Below are positions 1-6,447 of a DNA stretch of 7,586 nucleotides, piece by piece (the stretch's first letter is position 1; the number at the start of each line of letters is the position of its first letter). The translations under genes and the position numbers were made by a program. The DNA lies in the NCBI GenBank assembly GCA_023390485.1, contig JAEWCT010000152.1, forward strand, positions 1 through 7,586. Reading direction: 5' to 3'. A model generated the notes under the pieces. It had not been told where the DNA came from. It saw nothing but the letters and a program-made list of their open reading frames with translations, and did not search any database. Source of the DNA: Pseudomonadota bacterium. Lineage in GTDB: Bacteria; Pseudomonadota; Alphaproteobacteria; Rhizobiales; Hyphomicrobiaceae.

Positions 1-1059
1 GAGCACCTTGAAGCGCGAGCCCATGCCGTTCGGTGCCAGCAGCCGTGCGACGCCCATCTCGATTTCACCGGCGCGCGCGGGGTTCGCGGACATCAGGCGA
101 GACGCCCTTTCAACGATGCCGAGAGCGCCGAGAAATTCTGCCTGCGTAACCGGACCGTCGAGAAGGAAACCGGCGCGGTGCAGCGTCGAGGCGAGGTCAT
201 AGAAATTGACGTGAACCGTCAGGTCGGCTTGCCCGGGCGACGTCAGCGGCGATTCATACTTGTGCTCGCGGACCGCCTGCAGCGTGTCGCCGGCGGCGGG
301 TGTCGTGTGACCATAATCGATCATCAGAAAGGCAACGGGGCCACGCTCGGCGAGGGCCTTCAGCGGTTCGGCGAGCTGATCGAGGCGCTGGGATTCGATC
401 ACCGTTCCCGTCGGCGCATTCGGCAACAGGGCATCGAACGCCTCGTGCGGGCAATTCTTGTCGATGCCTGCGAATTGCAATTCGCCCATGGGATCGAGAA
501 TGACACCGCGGATGTGCCAGCCGGATTCCGTCTTGACCCATTGGGCGACGGGCCAGGCATCGAGGAACTCGTTGGCGAAGATGATGGCGGGCGGATTGAA
601 TTCATCGAGCTCGCGGCCCCAGCTCAGAACGTCGCGGAAGTCGGCCAGTGTCGTGCCTTGAATCTCGGCGAGGCCGTCGCTGCTTTCCACCAGATGGACG
701 CGTGTGACCTTCGCGAAGCCGGGAACGATGCGGGCGGCGCGGAGCACATCGCGCATCATCGTGCCGCGTCCTGGGCCGTATTCGACAAGCGTGACGGGAT
801 TGGGCGCGCCGAGCACGCCCTGCCAGACGACGCCTGCCCAGACACCGATCAATTCGCCGAAGACCTGGCTGATGTCGGCTGCGGTGATGAAGTCGCCCGC
901 GGCACCGAACACGGGTTGCGTCCGGTAGTAGCCGTAGTCCGGATCCCAAAGGCAGACGGACATGTAGGTCTGGACCGTCATCGGCCCATCGCGGCGGATT
1001 CTCTCCTTGATCCGCCGGGACAGCGGCGTATCGCGACGCAATCCAGTTTCTACGGTCAC
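1..1059 (-). CDS. MidA/NDUFAF7-family class I SAM-dependent methyltransferase (3' end cut by window edge)
   Basis: The frame stays open for 353 codons to the left edge, so only a short C-terminal tail is missing. Motifs in order are LWDPDYGYY (about residues 37-45), GDFITAADISQVFGELIG (55-72), the SAM-binding motif VEYGPGRGT (92-100), ANEFLDAWPVAQWV near the middle, IDYGH, and GQADLTVHVNF towards the end. Together these are diagnostic of the MidA/COG1565 family, whose mitochondrial member NDUFAF7 dimethylates an arginine of the complex I subunit NDUFS2. A role in respiratory complex I assembly is therefore plausible here but inferred; the bacterial substrate is not shown by the sequence. The start is GTG at 1059-1057, which overlaps the lgt stop by four bases (GTGA), a classic translational coupling junction and the reason for choosing it. 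The protein is cytosolic, with no signal peptide or membrane segment. The family call is firm; the substrate is unknown. Confidence 0.93.
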   Translation of the reverse strand, partial: MTVETGLRRDTPLSRRIKERIRRDGPMTVQTYMSVCLWDPDYGYYRTQPVFGAAGDFITAADISQVFGELIGVWAGVVWQGVLGAPNPVTLVEYGPGRGTMMRDVLRAARIVPGFAKVTRVHLVESSDGLAEIQGTTLADFRDVLSWGRELDEFNPPAIIFANEFLDAWPVAQWVKTESGWHIRGVILDPMGELQFAGIDKNCPHEAFDALLPNAPTGTVIESQRLDQLAEPLKALAERGPVAFLMIDYGHTTPAAGDTLQAVREHKYESPLTSPGQADLTVHVNFYDLASTLHRAGFLLDGPVTQAEFLGALGIVERASRLMSANPARAGEIEMGVARLLAPNGMGSRFKVL

Positions 1060-1895
1060 ACGACAGCCTTTCCGGCAGCGCTCTTCCGGTTCGCAGTCCA
1101 GATCATATAGATGCCGAGCAGAAGCATCGGCACGCAATAGACTTGTCCGGCTGTGAAGGGACCGATGTTCAAGATGTGACCCGGTTCGGGTTCGCGGAAG
1201 AACTCGCAGATGCCGCGCGCGATTGCGTACCAGACGAGCCAGATGCCCGTTACAAGGCCGGGCTGTTTCAATGCGAGCAGACGATGGGTCGCGAACCTAA
1301 TGATGATGAACATCACGAGGCCCTCGAGCAGCGCCTCGTAAAGCTGGCTCGGATGGCGCGGGTTTTCTCCGCCGTTCGGAAAGACCATGCCGACGTAGGC
1401 ATCGGTCACGCGGCCCCAATGCTCCGAGTTGATGAAATTGGCGATGCGCCCGAAGAAAATGCCGATCGGCACTGCGGCGCAGCAGAGGTCCATCACCGAG
1501 CGGGCGCTGACCTTATAGACGCGGGCGAAGAGCACGATGAGGAATGCGGAGGCGATGAGCGCTCCGTGGAAGCTCATCCCGCCTTTCCAGACCTTTATGA
1601 TCTCGGCCGGGTTCGAAAAGTAAAAATCTGGATCGTAGAGCAGAACCTGACCGAGGCGGCCGCCGACGATGACAGCCCCGGTCATGTAGAGGAGAAGGTC
1701 GTCGACGCGTTCCAGCGTCATCGGCGGCTTGGCGTCGCGCCAGAGGTTCGGCGTCGAGATCAGCCGGCGGATATACAGCCAGCCGAGCAGAAGCCCGGAC
1801 ATGTAGGCAAGGCCGTACCATTTGACCGAAATGGGGCCGATCTCGATGGCGACCGGGTCGATATCGGGGAAGGTCAGTAGGGCGAGAGGTGTCAT
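1056..1895 (-). CDS. lgt: Prolipoprotein diacylglyceryl transferase Lgt
   Basis: Lgt transfers sn-1,2-diacylglyceryl from phosphatidylglycerol to the lipobox cysteine of prelipoproteins in the inner membrane, the first step of lipoprotein maturation. The 279 residues match the family length. Visible motifs are KWYGLAY (25-31), GGRLGQVLLYDP (78-89), GGMSFHG with the conserved histidine at about 110, and the Lgt signature GRIANFINSEHWGR (149-162) holding the conserved Arg, Asn and Glu. HPSQLYEALLEG (181-192) and FFREPEPGH (232-240) follow. Several hydrophobic segments (about 28-45, 66-85, 112-127, 136-150, 186-203, 214-228, 250-267) fit a seven-helix membrane protein. The ATG at 1895-1893 has a GGAG Shine-Dalgarno (1904-1901) five bases upstream. 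It is the first gene of a two-gene (or longer) minus-strand unit with the MidA-like gene, and is divergent from ubiK. In many relatives a pgeF/laccase-domain gene follows the methyltransferase; that would lie outside this window. Confidence 0.98.
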   Translation of the reverse strand: MTPLALLTFPDIDPVAIEIGPISVKWYGLAYMSGLLLGWLYIRRLISTPNLWRDAKPPMTLERVDDLLLYMTGAVIVGGRLGQVLLYDPDFYFSNPAEIIKVWKGGMSFHGALIASAFLIVLFARVYKVSARSVMDLCCAAVPIGIFFGRIANFINSEHWGRVTDAYVGMVFPNGGENPRHPSQLYEALLEGLVMFIIIRFATHRLLALKQPGLVTGIWLVWYAIARGICEFFREPEPGHILNIGPFTAGQVYCVPMLLLGIYMIWTANRKSAAGKAVV

Positions 1896-2008
1896 CGGCG
1901 CTCCGAGCGAGGTTCGGCGATTGGCCGTATCAGGGCCCTGAGAAAGCCTGAATGCGAAGCGTTGTTTGGGAACCCCTGAGCAAAGTCAAGCGGGCATCGT
2001 CTACTGCT

Positions 2009-2040
2009 GCCGGGGACCCTTCGGGGCGCGGCGGCCCGGC
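2009..2040. repeat. GC-rich nested hairpin with a UUCG tetraloop
   Basis: GCCGGG at 2009-2014 pairs perfectly with CCCGGC at 2035-2040. Inside it, CCC (2017-2019), TTCG (2020-2023) and GGG (2024-2026) form a C(UUCG)G tetraloop hairpin, an unusually stable RNA turn when read on the plus strand. It lies between the divergent lgt and ubiK genes, 113 bases upstream of the lgt start and 64 upstream of the ubiK start. No T run follows it on either strand, so I do not call it a terminator. It could be leader RNA structure for lgt, or a chance product of GC-rich DNA. Confidence 0.35.
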
Positions 2041-2045
2041 TGAGC

Positions 2046-2074
2046 TTGCGGCCATGGTCGGCAATCGCCATAAC
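2046..2074 (+). promoter_or_regulatory. Possible sigma-70-type promoter for ubiK
   Basis: TTGCGG at 2046-2051 and CATAAC at 2069-2074 are separated by 17 bases, the optimal housekeeping-sigma spacing. The inferred start point near 2081 would leave a leader of about 24 bases before the ubiK ATG. The match to consensus is partial and is judged by eye only, so this is a weak call supported mainly by its position. Confidence 0.3.
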
Positions 2075-2104
2075 TTGTGAACACCCTCAATTTCGAGACC
2101 CCAA

Positions 2105-2383
2105 ATGACCCAGACGACAAACAGACTCTTCGACGACTTTGCCAAGCTCATGACGGACGCCGCCGGGGCGGCCGACGGCTTCAAAAAAGAGACGGAAGCG
2201 ATCATCCGCGGCCAGGCCGAGAAGTTCCTGCGCGAAATGAACGTGGTGACGCGCGAAGATTTTGATGCGGTGCGCGAGATGGCGCAAAAGGCGCGTCAGG
2301 AAAACGAAGCGCTGGCGGTACGCATTGCCGCGCTCGAGGCGCAGGTCGCGCAGCTCTCGCTGCAAGGCACCTCTACCGTTTGA
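2105..2383 (+). CDS. ubiK: UbiK-family (BMFP/YqiC-like) accessory factor of ubiquinone biosynthesis
   Basis: This 92-residue hydrophilic protein has the two-part shape of the YqiC/UbiK/BMFP family. The N-terminal half is an amphipathic helix (NRLFDDFAKLMTDAAGAADG, about 6-25). It is followed by a short linker with VTREDFDAVREMAQKAR (48-64), the most conserved family segment. The C-terminus is a coiled coil rich in Glu, Ala and Leu (NEALAVRIAALEAQVAQL, about 66-83). In Salmonella and E. coli, UbiK binds UbiJ and helps the aerobic ubiquinone (Ubi) complex; the Brucella homologue was studied as a membrane-fusogenic protein. A ubiquinone role here rests on family membership. The ATG at 2105 fits the family N-terminus, although the upstream Shine-Dalgarno is poor (a GAG about 9 bases away). 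It is divergent from lgt and the first plus-strand gene before ybjN and proC. Confidence 0.88.
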   Translation: MTQTTNRLFDDFAKLMTDAAGAADGFKKETEAIIRGQAEKFLREMNVVTREDFDAVREMAQKARQENEALAVRIAALEAQVAQLSLQGTSTV

Positions 2384-2639
2384 AGCATGCGCTCAAAGCA
2401 TCCACAGATTAAGCGGCTTTTCACCAGCAAACGCCGCTGAACCGCCTTCCAGACCCCGGCGCGCCCGGGCTTTGCCACTTTGATCGTGGACAAGGTTTGC
2501 GCGCCGGTCCGGTCAGCTTGCGACTCGTATGGGCGTCTGGTTTTGTCCGGCGCAGCACTAAGCGGCGCTTTCGATTTGAGTGTTTTGCGTCGTTCGTTAG
2601 GCCATCCCGGCGCGCGGCAGACTTGGAGAGCGATAACAA
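2384..2639. other. Gene-free stretch between ubiK and ybjN
   Basis: I see no credible gene in these 256 bases: the frames crossing it have no family-like sequence, and the minus-strand ones are antisense to ybjN. It holds two inverted repeats, AGCGGC/GCCGCT at 2412-2417 and 2433-2438 (15-base loop) and CCCGG-CGCGC-CCGGG at 2455-2469. Neither is followed by a T run. The length implies that ybjN-proC may have its own promoter here, but I could not point to a convincing -35/-10 pair. Confidence 0.5.
2455..2469 (+). terminator. Weak terminator-like hairpin after ubiK
   Basis: CCCGG (2455-2459) and CCGGG (2465-2469) form a perfect 5-bp stem around CGCGC, 72 bases after the ubiK stop. The sequence after it (CTTTGCCACTTT) is only mildly T-rich, so termination is doubtful. 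The position between ubiK and ybjN is the main support. Confidence 0.2.
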
Positions 2640-3137
2640 ATGGCAGTTGCGGAACAGGGTTCTGACCGCGTTCTCAATCCGATCGATCTCATCGAACAGC
2701 TTGCGCAGAGCCATGACTGGCCCTGCGAGCGGGCAAGCGACGAAGAGCTGACGCTCATCGTTGCCGGGACGTGGGCTGATTATCACATCTCGATCAATTG
2801 GCGCGACGATCTCGAAGCCTTGCATCTCGCGTGCGCGTTCGATTTCCGGGTTCCGTCAAACCGTCTGACGGAAATGTACCGCCTGATCGCGCAGATCAAC
2901 GAGCAGCTTTGGCTCGGTCACTTCGATCTCTGGACGCAGGAAGGCCTCGTGATGTTCCGTCACGCGCTTTTGCTCAACGGCACCGTTGCGACTGTCAGGC
3001 AGTGCGAGGCCATGCTGAAGGCAGCGCTCGAAGGCTGCGAGCGCTACTATCAAGCCTTCCAGTTCGTGGTTTGGGCGGGTAAGGAGAGCAAAGAGGCCCT
3101 GGTTTCGACGATGTTCGAGACGCAGGGACAGGCTTAA
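2640..3137 (+). CDS. YbjN domain-containing protein
   Basis: This 165-residue cytosolic protein belongs to the alphaproteobacterial YbjN family (COG5465). The hallmark segments are NPIDLIEQLAQSHDWPCER (13-31), WADYHISINWRDDLEALHLACAFDF spread over about 45-69, INEQLWLGHFDLW (86-98), VMFRHALLL (104-112) and CERYYQAFQFVVWAGK (132-147). The fold is related to the type III secretion chaperone-like superfamily. E. coli YbjN has been linked to stress and motility regulation, but no biochemical activity is established, and the sequence does not reveal one. The ATG at 2640 has GGAGAG (2625-2630) nine bases upstream, and the encoded N-terminus is of normal length. Only 48 bases separate it from proC, so the two are probably co-transcribed. 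Pairing of ybjN with proC is, as I recall, common in Hyphomicrobiales, which hints at a shared need rather than proving a functional link. Confidence 0.9.
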   Translation: MAVAEQGSDRVLNPIDLIEQLAQSHDWPCERASDEELTLIVAGTWADYHISINWRDDLEALHLACAFDFRVPSNRLTEMYRLIAQINEQLWLGHFDLWTQEGLVMFRHALLLNGTVATVRQCEAMLKAALEGCERYYQAFQFVVWAGKESKEALVSTMFETQGQA

Positions 3138-3185
3138 GCCGGACGCCATCGCGGGTTCGGCGCTCTTCGCCGAGGTGCCCTAAGA

Positions 3186-4013
3186 ATGTCGTTGCAATTG
3201 AATGGTCCGGTGGTGCTTGCGGGCGCCGGCAAGATGGGCGCCGCCCTACTGGAAGGCTGGCTCGAGCGAGGGCTTGATCCCGCGAATATCGTCATCCAGG
3301 AACCAAATCTCTCGGGGTCGGCCCTCGACCTTGCCAACAGGCACGGGATTAAGGCGGCGGCCAGCTTGGCGCCCCTCGGCAAGGCGCCTGCCGTCATCGT
3401 CGTCGCGGTGAAGCCGCAGTTGATGGACGACGTTTTTCCGAGGCTGGCAAAGGTCGCGGGGCCGGAGACCGTGGTCATCTCCATTGCCGCCGGCAGGACG
3501 CTTCAGAGTTTCGAACGGCATTTGCAGCCGGGCACCGCAGTCATTCGGGCGATGCCGAATACGCCCGCCGCCATCGGCCGCGGCATCACGGGCGCGGTCG
3601 GCAATGCGCATGTGGCCGCCGCGCAAAAGGCGGCTGCCGAGAGCCTGCTCGGCGCAGTTGGCGAGGTAGTGTGGGTCGATGACGAGGGCCTGATCGATGC
3701 GGTGACTGCCGTCTCGGGCTCAGGTCCGGCCTATGTTTTTCTTTTGGCGGAGGCTCTCGCGGCGGCGGGCGTGGCCGCGGGGCTCGACGAGGCGACGGCG
3801 AAGCAGCTGGCGCGCGCAACCGTTTCGGGTTCGGGCGAACTCCTCAATCAATCGCAGACCGATCCGGAAACGCTCAGGCGCTACGTGACGTCGCCGGGCG
3901 GCACGACGGCTGCGGCACTTGCCGTGCTGATGCGGGAGGGTAGCGGTCTCAAGGAACTGATGACCGAGGCTGTGCTGGCGGCGCAAAATCGCGGCCGCGA
4001 GCTGGGACGTTGA
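3186..4013 (+). CDS. proC: Pyrroline-5-carboxylate reductase ProC
   Basis: ProC reduces 1-pyrroline-5-carboxylate to L-proline with NAD(P)H, the last step of proline synthesis, in the cytosol. The 275 residues are the normal length. The Rossmann domain opens with VVLAGAGKMG (9-18, GxGxxG) and continues with AVKPQ (74-78) and the RAMPNTPA motif (121-128). The C-terminal dimerisation and substrate domain carries AVSGSGPAY (175-183), which includes the P5C-binding loop, then ATVSGSGELL (211-220) and VTSPGGTTAAAL (234-245), the ProC signature. All expected conserved residues that I can check are present. The ATG at 3186 has GAGG (3172-3175) ten bases upstream. The gene follows ybjN closely and ends at a convergent junction with the histidine kinase gene. 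Confidence 0.98.
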   Translation: MSLQLNGPVVLAGAGKMGAALLEGWLERGLDPANIVIQEPNLSGSALDLANRHGIKAAASLAPLGKAPAVIVVAVKPQLMDDVFPRLAKVAGPETVVISIAAGRTLQSFERHLQPGTAVIRAMPNTPAAIGRGITGAVGNAHVAAAQKAAAESLLGAVGEVVWVDDEGLIDAVTAVSGSGPAYVFLLAEALAAAGVAAGLDEATAKQLARATVSGSGELLNQSQTDPETLRRYVTSPGGTTAAALAVLMREGSGLKELMTEAVLAAQNRGRELGR

Positions 4014-4269
4014 CCGGGGCTGGGATTCCGGTCTCGGTCTCAGTTCGCGGCTGCCAGTGTCATCCCGAACGGGCTGTGGCGGCCCGCGGCGATCGGGATT
4101 TTCGGTACCGGTGACTGCAGGCTTGGAGGACACCTTGCCAAAGTCGACGGGTTTGGCCCCCGGATCCGACATCCAGAAGATGTAACTTCATAACATAACG
4201 GTCAAATCACAATGCCGTGTGTTCACGTCTTAACGTATTAAAATACAAAGGGATTTTCGGAACTTTTCC
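4014..4269. other. Convergent intergenic region between proC and the histidine kinase gene
   Basis: These 256 bases hold no gene I can support. The first part (to about 4165) is GC-rich and contains the proC terminator-like hairpin. The second part (about 4170-4269) is clearly AT-rich compared with everything else in the window. It carries small palindromes: GAAG/CTTC around ATGTAA at about 4176-4189, and GTATT-AA-AATAC at 4235-4246. The base-composition change is seen directly; its meaning (terminators of two converging operons, or a remnant of something lost) is inference. Confidence 0.5.
4062..4102 (+). terminator. Probable rho-independent terminator of ybjN-proC
   Basis: ATCCCGA (4062-4068) pairs with TCGGGAT (4093-4099), and CGGGC (4070-4074) pairs with GCCCG (4082-4086), giving a two-part stem with an internal loop. 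A short T run (4099-4102) follows on the plus strand. It begins 49 bases after the proC stop. The T run is short, so confidence is moderate. Confidence 0.45.
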
Positions 4270-4271
4270 CT
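4241..4271 (-). terminator. Weak terminator-like structure at the end of the kinase operon
   Basis: Reading on the minus strand, AGGGA (4271-4267) can pair with TCCCT (4254-4250), and the next bases are T-rich (TTGTATTTT). The same AGGGA arm can instead pair with a TTTCCCT copy at 4286-4280 inside the last codons of the kinase gene, so two exclusive hairpins are possible. The stem is only five base pairs, so this is a tentative call. Confidence 0.25.
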
Positions 4272-5682
4272 ACTTCGGCAGGGAAATAATCGCACGAAGG
4301 CCACCCATGGAGCTTTCGCCGAGGGCGATGTCGCCGCCGTGGCTCTTGGCAATATCGCGGGCGATGACGAGGCCGAGCCCGCTGTTGCCTTCGTCCTGAT
4401 TGCGGGCGTGATCGAGCCGGTAGAAGGGACGGAAGACGTTCTCGCGCTCATGCTCGGGGATGCCGGGGCCGTCGTCATCGACTTCGATGCGCACCCATTG
4501 GCCCTCCGGCGCGACGCGGATGATGATCCGGTCGCCGAAGCGAGTGGCGTTGGTGACGAGGTTCATGATGGCGCGCTTCAGGGCTTGCCGTTTCAGGGGC
4601 AAGACGATGTCGCCTTTGCTTTTGCGGATCTTGAGATCGATCGTGCAGGCATAGATCGATGCGTCGTCGACGATCTCTTCGAGGAGTTCCTTCAGATTCG
4701 TCGGCTTGGCTTCCTCGCCGCCGTCGCCTTTGGCGAACGCCAGATAGTCCTCGAGCATGTGCTGCATCTCGTCGACATCGCCCGAGAGTGCGCGCGTTTC
4801 GGGTGTGTCGTCGAGCAGCGCCAGTTCGAGCTTGAACCGCGTCAACACCGTTCGCAGGTCATGGCTGACGCCGGCGAGCATCGTCGTGCGCTGCTCGACG
4901 TGCTGCTTGATGCGGTCGCGCATCTGCAGGAAGGCAAGGGCAGCCTGGCGGACTTCGCGCGCGCCGCGTGGCCGGAAATCTTCAGGGATGCCTCGGCCTT
5001 TGCCGAAGGCGTCTGCCGCATCGGCGAGCCGCAAGATCGGCCGGATTTGATTGCGCAGGAACAGGATCGCGACCGTCAGCAGGATGACGGACGAACCGAC
5101 CATCCAGAGAAGAAAGATATGCGAGTTCGACGCGTAGGTTTGGCTGCGCGTTGCGACGAAGCGCAAAATGGCATCGTCGAGCTTGACGCGGATCTCGACG
5201 TTCTGGTCGCCAACGGTGTTGATCCAGAACGGCAGCTGAACGTGCTTGCGCAATTCGTTCGAGAGCGCGCGGTCGAGCAAGCGGAAAAACGGCTTCGGTC
5301 CCGGCGGCGGAAGATCGCCGTTCGGAAGTACCTCCATTTGCAAGCTGAGGCGCTCGCGCGCGAGATCGATGATCTTCTGGGCGCCGTCCGCTTTCGGCAG
5401 ATCCTCATAGACCTCGATCAGCGCGGCAATATCACGAGCGGTTGCTTCCGACAGGCGGCGTGTCACGGCCTGCCAATGGCGTTCCATGAACGCGAACGCT
5501 ATGACACCTTCGAGGACGACGATCGGCGTGATGATGATGAGCAGCGCCCGGGCGTAGAGGCCCTTCGGGAGCATCTCGGCGCCGATGTTGAGCAGGGCCA
5601 CGACATACGGATGCTCGCGGAAGCGCCGATACCGCGAGGCGCCGCTGCCGGTATCCGGTGTCGTTTCGGGCACAACCGCCAT
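4270..5682 (-). CDS. EnvZ-like transmembrane sensor histidine kinase
   Basis: This 470-residue inner-membrane sensor kinase has a cytosolic N-terminus, TM1 (about 46-66), a sensing region of about 120 residues (67-187), TM2 (about 188-209) and a HAMP-type linker (about 210-262). HisKA follows, with MLAGVSHDLRT and phospho-acceptor His274. The ATPase domain shows the N box NLVTNATRFG (374-383), the G1 box DDDGPG (402-407), FRPFYRLD (417-424) and the G2 box SGLGL (434-438). All catalytic motifs are present, so it should be active. The architecture and size match EnvZ-class osmosensor kinases; the signal sensed here is unknown. An upstream extension of the frame to 5898 exists but runs antisense-like through the response regulator gene. 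The ATG at 5682 is preferred: it starts just after the 52-base gap and has GGTGGA about 11 bases upstream. It is the last gene of the marR-regulator-kinase operon, and its partner is presumably the adjacent OmpR-type regulator. Confidence 0.93.
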   Translation of the reverse strand: MAVVPETTPDTGSGASRYRRFREHPYVVALLNIGAEMLPKGLYARALLIIITPIVVLEGVIAFAFMERHWQAVTRRLSEATARDIAALIEVYEDLPKADGAQKIIDLARERLSLQMEVLPNGDLPPPGPKPFFRLLDRALSNELRKHVQLPFWINTVGDQNVEIRVKLDDAILRFVATRSQTYASNSHIFLLWMVGSSVILLTVAILFLRNQIRPILRLADAADAFGKGRGIPEDFRPRGAREVRQAALAFLQMRDRIKQHVEQRTTMLAGVSHDLRTVLTRFKLELALLDDTPETRALSGDVDEMQHMLEDYLAFAKGDGGEEAKPTNLKELLEEIVDDASIYACTIDLKIRKSKGDIVLPLKRQALKRAIMNLVTNATRFGDRIIIRVAPEGQWVRIEVDDDGPGIPEHERENVFRPFYRLDHARNQDEGNSGLGLVIARDIAKSHGGDIALGESSMGGLRAIISLPK

Positions 5683-5734
5683 TGAAGCTAATTTTCCACC
5701 GTTCGCGTTGCCGGGATGAAGCCGGTCATCGCGG

Positions 5735-6439
5735 TCAATCCGTGTAGAGGATATAGCCCTTACCTCTGACAGTCTGCAGGTAGACGGGGTTCGACGGATC
5801 AGCCTCGATCTTGCGGCGCAGGCGATTGATCTGGACGTCGATCGCGCGTTCGCTGCCTGTGCTGTCGTCACTCGAGAGCTCGTGGCGGGGAACGGCAACG
5901 CCGATGCGCTGCGAGAATAGCCTCAGGAGATCCCGTTCGCGTTCGGTGAGCTTGATGGCTTCGTCGTCACGTTTGAGCTCGCCGCGAGCGATGCTGAAGA
6001 CGCAGCCACCCATTCGGATTTCGTCGCGCGGGGCGGATTGCACCTGGCCGCGGCGAAGGATGTTGCGCAACCGGAGCAGCAGCTCACGCGGATCAAACGG
6101 CTTCGAGACATAGTCGTCGACGCCGGCCTCGAGACCTGAAATGCGATCCTGAGCTTCAGCAAGAGCCGTCAGCATGCAGATGGGGACAGGCCGCGTCAGC
6201 TTCAGATCGCGGGCGAGGGAGAGGCCCGACTCGCCGGGCATCATGACGTCGAGGAGCACGAGATCGAATGACAGGCCGCGCATGAAGGCGCGTGCAGCAG
6301 CGGCATCGGCTGCTTCAGTGACGCGGAAGCCGTTGCTCGATAGGAAGCGGCCGAGTAGGCCTCTGATTTTCTGATCGTCATCTACAACCAGTATGTGCGG
6401 GGCGTTGTCCGCTAAAGGTTCGGCTCGTTCCTGCGCCAT
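5735..6439 (-). CDS. OmpR-family response regulator (PetR-like)
   Basis: This two-domain transcription factor (234 residues from the chosen start) has a receiver domain with the acidic triad VVDDD (18-22), phospho-acceptor Asp64 in LLDVMMPGESG, Thr91 and Lys113 in YVSKPF. Its OmpR/PhoB winged helix (about 140-232) contains LTERERDLL, the recognition helix ERAIDVQINRLRRKIE, and the wing VRGKGYIL. All phosphorylation residues are intact. The start is ambiguous. A GTG at 6451 would overlap the marR-type stop by GTGA, but has no Shine-Dalgarno. The ATG at 6439 has GAGAG five bases upstream and is preferred. The adjacent MarR-type gene recalls the petP-petR pair of Rhodobacter, in which PetR is needed for cytochrome bc1 gene expression; orthology is inferred from gene order and general resemblance only. 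The kinase gene 52 bases downstream is the likely partner. Confidence 0.95.
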   Translation of the reverse strand: MAQERAEPLADNAPHILVVDDDQKIRGLLGRFLSSNGFRVTEAADAAAARAFMRGLSFDLVLLDVMMPGESGLSLARDLKLTRPVPICMLTALAEAQDRISGLEAGVDDYVSKPFDPRELLLRLRNILRRGQVQSAPRDEIRMGGCVFSIARGELKRDDEAIKLTERERDLLRLFSQRIGVAVPRHELSSDDSTGSERAIDVQINRLRRKIEADPSNPVYLQTVRGKGYILYTD

Positions 6440-6447
6440 CAGGGCTC

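Noticed and set aside
178..1110. A 310-codon open frame on the plus strand opposite the methyltransferase gene
   Set aside because: The minus strand encodes a clear MidA-family protein over the same bases, coupled to lgt. The plus-strand translation has no recognisable domain.
1143..1880. A 245-codon open frame on the plus strand opposite lgt
   Set aside because: lgt is unmistakable on the other strand; this frame is charge-rich antisense sequence without a family match.
1931..1940. The perfect 10-base palindrome CAGGGCCCTG upstream of lgt
   Set aside because: A single GC-rich palindrome of this length is expected by chance in such DNA, and no second copy or flanking promoter element supports a binding site.
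3720..4172. A minus-strand frame starting at 4172 with a plausible hydrophilic N-terminus, preceded by a TTGACC that could be a -35 element
   Set aside because: About two thirds of it is antisense to the conserved end of proC, it has no Shine-Dalgarno, and the translation is low-complexity Pro/Arg-rich. The N-terminal 50 codons could be a gene remnant, but nothing shows that.
4339..5685. A 448-codon open frame on the plus strand opposite the histidine kinase gene
   Set aside because: It is antisense to a kinase with every catalytic motif intact. Its Arg/Asp/Glu-rich sequence matches no family I know and is what GC-biased codon use produces on the opposite strand.
5683..5898. N-terminal extension of the kinase frame to an ATG at 5898
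   Set aside because: It would overlap the response regulator by about 160 bases and adds Ser/Arg/Ala-rich sequence unlike kinase N-termini. The ATG at 5682 fits the gap and ribosome-binding site.
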